A DNA stretch of 15,485 nucleotides from GCA-2719315 sp964448645 (lineage in GTDB: Bacteria; Bacteroidota; Bacteroidia; Flavobacteriales; Flavobacteriaceae), in assembly GCA_964448645.1 (NCBI GenBank), contig CAYUZY010000041.1, forward strand, positions 1-15,485. The letters are read 5' to 3'. The notes under the pieces are model-generated. The model saw only the letters and a list, made by a program, of their open reading frames with translations. It was not told the origin of the DNA and ran no database searches. The translations under genes were made by a program, and so were the position numbers. This document shows positions 1 through 6,594 of the stretch, in pieces (the first letter of the stretch is position 1; the number at the start of each line of letters is the position of its first letter).

Positions 1-311
1 ATTTTACATTTTAAAAATTTTTCAATATTTCCTTGCTGAGCTGGACTTAATTCATCGTCAAAAATTACAGATGACACATTATTAAGTTTATTAAATTCAA
101 AAATTTCATTTAATTTACCGCTTCCAATAAATGTTTTAGGATTTGGTTGATTTAAATTTTGAGTAAAACGTTTTAAAACCTTTCCCCCTGCAGTATAAGA
201 AAGAAAATCTAATTCATCTAAATACTCATTAGAAGTTTCAAGGTTTTGATTTGAATTAACAATTCCAACAATAACAGTCTTTTCATAATCTAATGATTTC
301 TTCTCAATCAT
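1..311 (-). CDS. hflX: GTPase HflX, N-terminal part (cut by window edge)
   Basis: HflX is a ribosome-associated GTPase that splits or rescues stalled 70S ribosomes, especially under heat stress. Only the first 103 residues are in the window. They match the HflX N-terminal domain: an acidic EYLDELDFL segment (residues 29-37), the conserved PKTFIGSGKL block (58-67) and the VIFDDELSPAQ block (82-92). The G domain with its P-loop lies beyond the left edge, so GTP binding cannot be checked here. The ATG at 311 overlaps the last 8 bases of the upstream LpxH-like gene, which suggests translational coupling and places it third in a minus-strand operon after the metB-like and lpxH-like genes. The start is well supported because the alignable region begins within about ten residues of it. 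The family assignment is secure; completeness is unknown. Confidence 0.9.
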   Translation of the reverse strand, partial: MIEKKSLDYEKTVIVGIVNSNQNLETSNEYLDELDFLSYTAGGKVLKRFTQNLNQPNPKTFIGSGKLNEIFEFNKLNNVSSVIFDDELSPAQQGNIEKFLKCK

Positions 312-1077
312 TATTCAATGAAATTTTCCACTTTTTTATTTCAAATTTATTACCATCAAAAACTCCATATGTATAATGATTTATCCAATCACCTAAATTA
401 ATATATTTAGAATTTTGATTAAGCTCAATTTGAATTGGTAAATGTCTATGACCAAATATAAAATAATCTCGATGTTTTTCTTGAAGTTTTTTTCTAGAAT
501 ATTTAGCTAACCATTCTTTATCATCTCCAAGAAAATTAATATCCTTTTCTCCAGAGAGAATTTTATTTTTTTGAGAAAAATATTGACCTATACCAATTCC
601 TATGTCTGGATGAATTATTCTATATAAAAATTTTGCAAAAGAATTAGTAAATACTTTCTTCATTATTTTATACCCTTTATCATGAGGGCCCAAACCATCT
701 CCATGTCCAATATAAAATGTTTTATTCATGATATTAAAATCTTTAGGTTTTCTAAAGACTTTAACTCCTAACTCCTTTTGAAAATAATCATTCATCCATA
801 AATCATGATTTCCTACAAAATAATGAATAGGTATTCCATTATCTGAGATTTCAGCAATTTTACCTAAAACTCTAACAAAACCCTTCGGAACAACTTTTTT
901 ATATTCAAACCAAAAATCAAAAAGATCTCCTAACAAAAAGATTTCTTGTGCATCTTTTTTAATAAAATCTAACCACTGAACAAAATGTTTTTCTCTTTCC
1001 AAACTTGAATTATAATCTGGAGCTCCAAGATGATTATCTGATGCAAAATATATTTTTTTATTATTATTACTTTTCAT
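304..1077 (-). CDS. lpxH: UDP-2,3-diacylglucosamine pyrophosphatase-like metallophosphatase (LpxH type)
   Basis: Predicted calcineurin-like metallophosphoesterase of 257 residues. LpxH hydrolyses UDP-2,3-diacylglucosamine to lipid X and UMP in lipid A synthesis, at the cytoplasmic face of the inner membrane. The dinuclear metal motifs are all visible in order: SDNHLG (D14, H16), GDLFDFWFE (D51), GNHD (N90, H91, D92), GHGDGLG (H125) and GHRH (H210, H212). The FDFWFEY block after the second motif and the length fit the LpxH family rather than general phosphodiesterases. Bacteroidota carry several LpxH-like paralogues, so the substrate is not certain. The start is 12 bases after the stop of the metB-like gene, and the 3' end overlaps the hflX start by 8 bases. 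No signal peptide is visible. Confidence 0.82.
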   Translation of the reverse strand: MKSNNNKKIYFASDNHLGAPDYNSSLEREKHFVQWLDFIKKDAQEIFLLGDLFDFWFEYKKVVPKGFVRVLGKIAEISDNGIPIHYFVGNHDLWMNDYFQKELGVKVFRKPKDFNIMNKTFYIGHGDGLGPHDKGYKIMKKVFTNSFAKFLYRIIHPDIGIGIGQYFSQKNKILSGEKDINFLGDDKEWLAKYSRKKLQEKHRDYFIFGHRHLPIQIELNQNSKYINLGDWINHYTYGVFDGNKFEIKKWKISLNND

Positions 1078-1089
1078 AATAATTAATAA

Positions 1090-2241
1090 CTATCCAATTG
1101 CTTTATCTAAATCTAACATTAAATCCTCAACATCTTCAATTCCAACACTTAATCTTATTAATGAATCAACTACTCCGCTTTTTTCTCTTTCAATTTTAGG
1201 GATAGATGCATGAGTCATGCTAGCAGGGTGACCCGCTAAACTTTCGACTCCTCCTAAAGATTCTGCAAGAGTAAATAATTCTAGTTTTTCAACAATTTTA
1301 ACAGCAGATTTATAATCTGATCCTTTTGGTATAAAAGAAAGCATTCCTCCAAAGTTTTTCATTTGTCTTTTAGCAATTTCATGATTTGGATGATCCTCAA
1401 AACCAGGCCAATAAACTTTTTCAACTTTAGGATGGTTTTTTAAATAATTTGCAATTTTTTTTGCGTTTTTACAATGTCTTTTCATTCTCAAATGAAGCGT
1501 TTTAATTCCTCTTAGAGTTAAAAAACTATCCATAGGTCCAGAAATAGCTCCACTAGCGTTTTGAATAAATCCAATTTTTTCAGCAATAGTATCATCATTT
1601 AAAACAATTGATCCAAGAATTACATCAGAGTGTCCAGCAAGATATTTAGTCGCAGAATGCATAACTATATCGGCTCCTAAATTCAAAGGTTTTTGCAAAT
1701 ATGGTGATGCAAAAGTATTATCCACTGCCAGTAATATTTCATTACTTCTTGATATATTAGAAATTAATTCTATATCTATAATATTCATCATAGGGTTTGT
1801 TGGTGTTTCCACCCAAATTAATTTCGTTTTACTTGTTATTAAACTCTTAATTAAGGATATTTTATCCATCGGAATAAAATGAAATTTAATTCCAAAATCT
1901 TTAAAAATTTTATCAAATAATCTATATGATCCTCCATAAAGATCGTTCGTAGATATAACTTCATCTCCAGGCTTTAATAATTTAAGTATTGCATCCATTG
2001 CTGCCAAACCTGATGCGAAAGCAAAACCATGATTACCATTTTCAATTGATGCTAGTGCATTTTCAAGCGCAGTTCTAGTTGGATTATGAGTCCTACTATA
2101 TTCATATCCTAAATGTTTGCCGGGAGAGGTTTGAGCATAAGTTGAAGTTTGATATATAGGAGGCATTACTGCTCCATAACCTTTTTCTAATAATTGACCT
2201 CCATGAATAACTTTAGAGTTAAATTTTAATTTTTTTTTCAT
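1090..2241 (-). CDS. metB: Cystathionine gamma-synthase/lyase family PLP enzyme (MetB/MccB-like)
   Basis: PLP-dependent Cys/Met metabolism enzyme of 383 residues, the normal full length. It probably either joins activated homoserine with cysteine to make cystathionine or cleaves cystathionine or homocysteine, in the cytosol. Visible landmarks are the PPIYQTSTY segment (27-35), YEYSRTHNPTR (46-56) that contributes phosphate-binding Tyr and Arg, the ASGLAAMDA block (76-84), YGGSYRLF (102-109), ETPTNP (145-150), D174 in VDNTF that contacts the pyridine nitrogen, and the Schiff-base lysine K199 in SATKYLAGHSD. Family members with synthase and lyase activity look alike at this level, so the exact reaction is open; the symbol is given for the family. 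It is first in a minus-strand operon with the lpxH-like gene and hflX, and an exact Bacteroidota -7 element lies about 25 bases upstream of the ATG. Confidence 0.85.
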   Translation of the reverse strand: MKKKLKFNSKVIHGGQLLEKGYGAVMPPIYQTSTYAQTSPGKHLGYEYSRTHNPTRTALENALASIENGNHGFAFASGLAAMDAILKLLKPGDEVISTNDLYGGSYRLFDKIFKDFGIKFHFIPMDKISLIKSLITSKTKLIWVETPTNPMMNIIDIELISNISRSNEILLAVDNTFASPYLQKPLNLGADIVMHSATKYLAGHSDVILGSIVLNDDTIAEKIGFIQNASGAISGPMDSFLTLRGIKTLHLRMKRHCKNAKKIANYLKNHPKVEKVYWPGFEDHPNHEIAKRQMKNFGGMLSFIPKGSDYKSAVKIVEKLELFTLAESLGGVESLAGHPASMTHASIPKIEREKSGVVDSLIRLSVGIEDVEDLMLDLDKAIG

Positions 2242-2265
2242 TTAATTAAGACCTTCAAATCATTG

Positions 2266-2273
2266 CAAATGTA
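2266..2273 (-). promoter_or_regulatory. Putative -7 promoter element for the metB-like operon
   Basis: On the minus strand this octamer reads TACATTTG, an exact match to the TAnnTTTG -7 element used by the primary sigma factor of Bacteroidota. It lies in the divergent gap before the metB-like gene, and transcription would begin near 2260, giving a leader of about 20 bases before the ATG at 2241. The nearest TTTG upstream (minus strand 2290-2287) is 13 bases away, closer than the usual 17-23, so the -33 part is weak. Confidence 0.4.
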
Positions 2274-2339
2274 TTGGATTTTGAATCAAATAATCTTTTT
2301 TTTAATAAAAATGAATTTTATTTGTGCAACTTATTTATT

Positions 2340-2696
2340 ATGAAAGTATTCTTCTATCTAAAGACATGTGATACATGTAAAAGAATAATTAATGAACTTA
2401 ATTTAGGTTCTGATATAGAACTTGTAGACATAAAAGTTAATCCCTTGAATAAACAACAATTACAAACTATACGTTCTTTTTCTGAGAGTTTCGAGGACCT
2501 TTTTAATAAAAGAGCCCTATTATACAAGCATAGAAATTTAAATACTAAAATACTATCAGAGTCTGATTATGAAAAATTAATTCTAGAGCATTATACTTTT
2601 TTAAAACGTCCTGTATTATTATATGATAATAAACTTTTTGTTGGAAATAGTAAAAACACCATTGAACAAATAAAAAAGTTTTTAGATGAGAAATAA
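2340..2696 (+). CDS. ArsC/Spx-family thioredoxin-fold protein (arsenate reductase-like)
   Basis: Small cytosolic thioredoxin-fold protein of 118 residues, the usual length for the ArsC/Spx/YffB family. The N-terminal strand is followed by a CxxC pair (C10, C13, in KTCDTCKR). LFNKRALLYK (55-64) matches the ArsC region after the active site, and R90-P91 in LKRPVLL is the conserved Arg plus cis-proline segment of the family. Family members reduce arsenate with glutaredoxin or thioredoxin, or act as redox-sensing regulators; nothing here distinguishes these, and no arsR or arsenite pump is nearby. An in-frame ATG at 2274 would add 22 residues, but the added part is unlike the family and includes most of the divergent promoter gap, so the ATG at 2340 is preferred. 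The 3' end overlaps the EamA gene by 11 bases, implying co-translation. Confidence 0.8.
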   Translation: MKVFFYLKTCDTCKRIINELNLGSDIELVDIKVNPLNKQQLQTIRSFSESFEDLFNKRALLYKHRNLNTKILSESDYEKLILEHYTFLKRPVLLYDNKLFVGNSKNTIEQIKKFLDEK

Positions 2697-3585
2697 AATT
2701 TTTGCTTTATTAGCTGCTTTTGCTGCAACAACTATCTATGGTTTAAATCATACCATTGCGAAAGTTGTAATGCCGGATTATGTTGCTGCTTTTGGCTTTA
2801 TAATGCTAAGAGTTGTTGGAGCTTCGATTCTTTTTTGGACTGTAAGTCTATTTTTACCAAATGAAAAAATTGATAAAAAAGATTATTATCGAGTTATTGG
2901 AGTTGCCTTTCTTGGTATGTGTATTAATATGTTAATGTTTTTCAAGGGTTTGGAACTTTCAACTCCTATAAATAGTGGGGTTATTGTAACTCTAACTCCA
3001 ATAATTATTCTAATTTTATCTGCAATTTTTTTAAATGAAAGTTTAAATTTTCCTAAAATTTCTGGAATTGCAATTGGGTTTGCAGGAGCTGTAATTTTAA
3101 TAATTTATGGAAATCAATCAACAGTAATAAATGCTCCAAATGTTTCTCTTGGAAATATTTTATTATTAGGAAACTCTATAAGCTATGGAGCTTACTTAGT
3201 TTTCGTGAAAAAACTGACTGAAAAGTATCATACTGTTACCATAATGAAATGGATGTTCTTAGTAGGTTCTTTTATGACTTTTCCAGTCACATATCCAGAT
3301 TTTATAGAAATTTCATGGTACAATATGCCTTTTTATGCTCTTTGGAGAATTGGATTTGTAGTAGTGTGTACAACTTTTTTAACATATTTTTTAAACGTTT
3401 ATGCTCTTAAAACATTACCCCCAACTACGATTGGAGCGTTTGCATACCTTCAACCAATAATTACAATTATTTATGCTGTTTTAACTGGAAATGATACTCT
3501 TGATTGGGTAAAAATTCTTGCTTGTATTCTCGTTTTTTTTGGTGTTTATCTTGTCTCTTTTAAGAAAAAAATAATTAAAGTATAA
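2686..3585 (+). CDS. EamA/DMT-superfamily transporter
   Basis: Inner-membrane drug/metabolite transporter of 299 residues with about ten predicted hydrophobic helices arranged as two EamA repeats (roughly residues 5-140 and 155-295). Typical family sequence is visible: the ATTIYGLNHTIAKVV segment in helix 1, the helix-4 region with a Thr/Pro-rich VTLTPIIILILSAIFLNESL stretch before the first repeat ends, and the matching FAYLQPIITIIYAVLTGN region in the second repeat. Members export amino acids, nucleobases or other small metabolites. The substrate cannot be read from the sequence. It overlaps the ArsC-like gene by 11 bases, so the two are very likely one transcript. Thirty-six bases after its stop comes the azurin gene, which seems to have its own promoter. 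Confidence 0.85.
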   Translation: MRNKIFALLAAFAATTIYGLNHTIAKVVMPDYVAAFGFIMLRVVGASILFWTVSLFLPNEKIDKKDYYRVIGVAFLGMCINMLMFFKGLELSTPINSGVIVTLTPIIILILSAIFLNESLNFPKISGIAIGFAGAVILIIYGNQSTVINAPNVSLGNILLLGNSISYGAYLVFVKKLTEKYHTVTIMKWMFLVGSFMTFPVTYPDFIEISWYNMPFYALWRIGFVVVCTTFLTYFLNVYALKTLPPTTIGAFAYLQPIITIIYAVLTGNDTLDWVKILACILVFFGVYLVSFKKKIIKV

Positions 3586-3609
3586 TTTTTTTAAAAGTAT
3601 TCTATAATA

Positions 3610-3617
3610 TATTTTTG
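3610..3617 (+). promoter_or_regulatory. Putative -7 promoter element for the azurin gene
   Basis: The octamer TATTTTTG matches TAnnTTTG exactly and lies between the EamA stop and the azurin gene. Transcription would start near 3624, downstream of the in-frame GTG at 3622, which supports translation from the ATG at 3667. No clear TTG is present 17-23 bases upstream, so only the -7 half is supported. Confidence 0.4.
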
Positions 3618-3666
3618 CCAAGTGAAAATAAAAAAATTCCATTCTAATATTAATAAAAAATCTGTC

Positions 3667-4212
3667 ATGAAAAAGATTATTATTTTTTCAATATTAAAGA
3701 AAATTGTTGTGTTTTTAATATTAATTTCAATTACCTCATGTGGAAACAATGATAAAAAAAAGAAAGAAAAATTTGAATATAAAAGAACTAAAACAGAGCA
3801 ATCAAAGGAATCAAAAAATAACCCTTCTTCATTAGAAAAAGAAATTACAATTATCATAAATTCTGATGATTTTTCGATGAAATTTGACAAAAAAGAAATT
3901 ATTGCTTATAGTGGTCAAAAAATTACTGTAACTCTAAATCATACAGGGAAACTAGACAAATTAGTGATGGGACATAACTTTGTTTTACTTAAAAAAGGAG
4001 TTAACACAAATGAATTTGGAATAAAAGCATCTTCAAAAAAAGAAAATGAATATATTCCTGATGGGAATCTAGCTATAGCTCATACAAAACTCATTGGAGG
4101 AGGAGAAAGCGATACAATAACTTTTGATGCTCCTGAAAAAGGAGTTTATGACTTTATATGCTCATTTCCAGGACACTATATGTCTATGAAAGGTAAATTA
4201 ATAATAAAATAA
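3667..4212 (+). CDS. Azurin-type blue copper lipoprotein
   Basis: Predicted type-1 copper electron carrier of 181 residues, anchored by lipid in the cell envelope. Residues 1-24 form a signal peptide ending in the lipobox ITSC, so C25 would be lipidated. A Lys/Glu-rich linker (about 28-56) follows, then an azurin domain (about 57-181). All copper ligands of azurin are visible with correct spacing: G102-H103 in MGHNF, then C165, H170 and M174 in CSFPGHYMSM, where C to H is five and C to M nine residues, as in Pseudomonas azurin. Azurins shuttle electrons between dehydrogenases and terminal oxidases or peroxidases. An in-frame GTG at 3622 would add 15 residues ahead of an already complete signal peptide and is rejected. 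The gene ends exactly where the convergent dehydrogenase small-subunit gene ends, making it a candidate electron acceptor for that enzyme (inference). Confidence 0.9.
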   Translation: MKKIIIFSILKKIVVFLILISITSCGNNDKKKKEKFEYKRTKTEQSKESKNNPSSLEKEITIIINSDDFSMKFDKKEIIAYSGQKITVTLNHTGKLDKLVMGHNFVLLKKGVNTNEFGIKASSKKENEYIPDGNLAIAHTKLIGGGESDTITFDAPEKGVYDFICSFPGHYMSMKGKLIIK

Positions 4213-4794
4213 TTATTGTCCAGTACCGGACCAAACTAAACCTCCACTAGCTTCATTAAGATCAACGCATCCTTTTTGTTGACCTGGAACAGGATTATAA
4301 GCCATGAGCTTTTCTCCTACAAATTCATTGATTTTATATGCTCCAACTGTTAATTTTCTTATGTCTTTAATTGCTATAGTTATTATATCACTATTGCCCT
4401 CTGAAATAAGAATTTTCTTTAATTGATCTTCCCACTCTTTTACTGAGATTTTATTAATTTCCTCTTTTTTGGTTTTTGATTTTACTAGATCAATAAATTT
4501 ATTTAAACCATCCTTTAAAATTTTATTACTACTAATATTATCTTCATCTATAACATTATAAATATAAGCATCAATAAATTCAGGTAAGTTAAGAGAAATT
4601 GCCCCTGGAGTTTCAGTTTCAGGAATAATTATTTCCATTAGTTTAGAAACCACTAAAAATTGTTCTTTATTGAAAAAAACAGAATTTAAAGTTGTACTAT
4701 TTTGACAACTCTGAAACAGGTTTAAAATGCTAGGGGTTATAGTAATAGTCCCTATACCCTTTCCTATATTTTTTAAAGCATTTCTTCTATCCAT
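4213..4794 (-). CDS. Gluconate 2-dehydrogenase subunit 3 family protein (dehydrogenase small subunit)
   Basis: Small (gamma) subunit of a membrane-associated flavoprotein dehydrogenase, 193 residues. The N-terminus MDRRNALKNIGKGIG has a Tat-like RRxxLK signal followed by a moderately hydrophobic stretch (about 11-27). The body (about 40-185) fits the family: FFNKEQFLVVSKLMEIIIPETETPGA near the start, with the conserved IIPxTxTPGA core, and a C-terminal GCVDLNEASGG region. In characterised FAD glucose dehydrogenases of Burkholderia the gamma subunit supplies the Tat signal and carries the signal-less catalytic subunit across the membrane; the same division is seen here, since the adjoining GMC protein has no signal peptide. 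It starts 5 bases after the GMC stop, so the two are co-transcribed. Its stop codon abuts the azurin stop codon. Confidence 0.87.
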   Translation of the reverse strand: MDRRNALKNIGKGIGTITITPSILNLFQSCQNSTTLNSVFFNKEQFLVVSKLMEIIIPETETPGAISLNLPEFIDAYIYNVIDEDNISSNKILKDGLNKFIDLVKSKTKKEEINKISVKEWEDQLKKILISEGNSDIITIAIKDIRKLTVGAYKINEFVGEKLMAYNPVPGQQKGCVDLNEASGGLVWSGTGQ

Positions 4795-4799
4795 ATAAA

Positions 4800-6491
4800 T
4801 TACAAGTTCATTTTTTTCAATTCACTAACTGCATGATTAGCAGCCCTAGCTGTAAGAGCCATATATGTTATGGAAGGATTAGTACAGCCTGATGAAGTCA
4901 TACAAGCTCCATCAGTAACATAAACATTAGGTACACTATGTATCTCATTATATTTGCCTAAAACTGATGTTTTTGGATTTTTTCCCATTCGAGCGGTACC
5001 CATTTCATGAATTCCAAGACCTAAGGCATATCTCTCATCCCTTACTTTTATATTTTTAAACCCAGCATTTTCTAACATTTCAACTGCTTGTTCTTTCATG
5101 TCTTTTCGCATATTGATTTCGTTTTCTCGAATAGAAGCATCAAATGTAACTGTTGGTAAGCCCCATTTATCTTTCTTATTGTAATCTAAAGTCATTTTAT
5201 TATCATGATAGGGTAATATTTCTCCAAATCCGTTTAAACCCATTCCCCAATTACCTGGTTCTAAAAGAGCTTTTTTAAATTTTTTTCCATATGCCATCTC
5301 TTTTGTATATTCTATCCAAGCTCCTCTACTCCCACCTCCTTGATAACCATAACCTCTTATAAAATCTTTTTGGTTTGTTTTTCCTCCTAAATTTCTAAAT
5401 CTTGGCAAATAAAGTTCATTTGGTCTATTACCAATATAATATTTATCCTTAAAAGAATCAATTGTACCCCTTGCACCTGCTTTAAAATGATGATCCATTA
5501 AATTATGTCCTAATTCTCCCGAATCATTTCCCATTCCATTTGGGAAACGATCAGACTTTGATTGCATTAATATAGATGTAGAAGGAATCGCAGATGCACA
5601 AAGAAATATAACCTTAGAAAAATAGTCATAAGTTTTTTCAGTTTCAGAATCAATAATTCTAACTCCGGTTGCTTTTTGCTTATTTGAATCATAAATTACT
5701 TCATACACTACAGAATTAGGCCTTAATGTCATATTTCCTGTTAATTCAGCTGCAGGAAGTGTTGAAGAGTTAGAACTAAAATATGCTCCATAGGGACATC
5801 CTCTTCTACATCTATTCCTATATTGACAACTAACTCTTCCTATACCTGGTTTAGTTCCCTCTGTTATATGAGCAACTCTTCCTACGGTTAATAAACGATC
5901 ATTATAATTTTTGGCTATTGAATTTTTTAAATGTTCTTCCACGCAATACATTTCCATTGGTTTTAAAAATTCTCCATCAGGAAGTTGAGGTAAACCAAGT
6001 TTTTCTCCACTAACACCAATATATTCCTCCACATAACTATACCATGGTGCGATATCCTTATATCTAATTGGCCAATCTACAGCTATTCCATCTTTTATAT
6101 TTGCTTCAAAATCAAAATCACTTAAACGATAAACCTGTCTTCCCCAAGTTAAAGATCTACCTCCAACATGATAACCTCTTATCCAATCAAAAGGTTTTGT
6201 TTCATTATATGGATGTAAATTATCATTAACAAAAAGATGCTTTGTAGATTCTTTATTAACATAACCTGTTCTGCTTTGTTTAGGTTGGTTTTTTCTTATT
6301 TCATTAGTTATTACATCTCCATGAGGATAATCCCAATGATCATTAAACATATTAGAATAATCTTCAACATGTTTAATCATAGGGCCCCTTTCTAAAACTA
6401 GAGTTTTTAGTCCTTTTTCACAAAGTTCTTTAGCTGCCCAACCTCCACTTATTCCAGTTCCAACAACAATAGCATCATATTTATTATCCAT
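4800..6491 (-). CDS. GMC-type FAD dehydrogenase with predicted 3Fe-4S motif (glucoside 3-dehydrogenase-like)
   Basis: Catalytic flavoprotein subunit of 563 residues. The FAD-binding Rossmann motif GTGISGG is at 11-17, with the ribose-binding acid E34 in LVLERG. The C-terminal GMC domain has H495 in HEMGTARMG and N538 in GCTNPSIT, the usual His/Asn catalytic pair, and a VTDGAC FAD contact. C222, C228 and C232 form C-x5-C-x3-C; as I recall, this spacing ligates a 3Fe-4S cluster in Burkholderia-type FAD glucose dehydrogenase, which oxidises sugars and passes electrons onward. Related enzymes oxidise C3 of glycosides to 3-keto glycosides. The start at 6491 is chosen because it lies just before the FAD motif and because the upstream ATG at 6521 falls before the likely transcription start. 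No signal peptide is present, so export would depend on the downstream partner. The sugar substrate is unknown. Confidence 0.88.
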   Translation of the reverse strand: MDNKYDAIVVGTGISGGWAAKELCEKGLKTLVLERGPMIKHVEDYSNMFNDHWDYPHGDVITNEIRKNQPKQSRTGYVNKESTKHLFVNDNLHPYNETKPFDWIRGYHVGGRSLTWGRQVYRLSDFDFEANIKDGIAVDWPIRYKDIAPWYSYVEEYIGVSGEKLGLPQLPDGEFLKPMEMYCVEEHLKNSIAKNYNDRLLTVGRVAHITEGTKPGIGRVSCQYRNRCRRGCPYGAYFSSNSSTLPAAELTGNMTLRPNSVVYEVIYDSNKQKATGVRIIDSETEKTYDYFSKVIFLCASAIPSTSILMQSKSDRFPNGMGNDSGELGHNLMDHHFKAGARGTIDSFKDKYYIGNRPNELYLPRFRNLGGKTNQKDFIRGYGYQGGGSRGAWIEYTKEMAYGKKFKKALLEPGNWGMGLNGFGEILPYHDNKMTLDYNKKDKWGLPTVTFDASIRENEINMRKDMKEQAVEMLENAGFKNIKVRDERYALGLGIHEMGTARMGKNPKTSVLGKYNEIHSVPNVYVTDGACMTSSGCTNPSITYMALTARAANHAVSELKKMNL

Positions 6492-6523
6492 AAAATAAAA
6501 TTTTGAAGCTTTACATGTCAAAC

Positions 6524-6531
6524 CAAATATA
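6524..6531 (-). promoter_or_regulatory. Putative -7 promoter element for the dehydrogenase pair
   Basis: On the minus strand the octamer reads TATATTTG, an exact TAnnTTTG match. Transcription would start near 6517, about 27 bases before the GMC ATG at 6491 and after the alternative ATG at 6521. No TTG is found at the usual -33 distance. Confidence 0.4.
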
Positions 6532-6594
6532 GAAAATATCTTTAGATGTGAAAATATTGTTTATTTTAGAAAGATTAATAAAACTTTATTTAAT
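6532..6594. other. Divergent control region with an 8-base direct repeat and a short dyad
   Basis: This part of the 103-base gap between the divergent dehydrogenase and TIM-barrel genes holds two copies of GAAAATAT (6532-6539 and 6550-6557, 18 bases apart start to start) and a small dyad ATCT-TT-AGAT (6538-6547) between them. On the plus strand TATTTTAG (6562-6569) matches the -7 element except for one base, and could serve the TIM-barrel operon, with transcription starting near 6576. The arrangement would suit a shared operator, but short A/T-rich repeats occur easily by chance here. Confidence 0.2.

Noticed and set aside
2274..2339. Extended N-terminus for the ArsC-like protein from an ATG at 2274
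   Set aside because: The extra 22 residues are unlike the family, and this stretch also overlaps the -7 element of the divergent metB-like gene.
2340..2696. Arsenic resistance operon
   Set aside because: The ArsC-like gene has no arsR, arsenite exporter or further ars gene beside it; the coupled gene is an EamA-type transporter, so an arsenic role cannot be claimed.
3591..3890. Open frame of 99 codons on the minus strand
   Set aside because: It lies opposite the azurin gene, is dominated by Phe/Ile from A-rich codons on the other strand, and has no recognisable motif.
4218..4231. GTCC...GGAC inverted repeat after the azurin stop, considered as a terminator
   Set aside because: Only four paired bases, no T-run follows on either strand, and it lies in coding sequence of the convergent gene.
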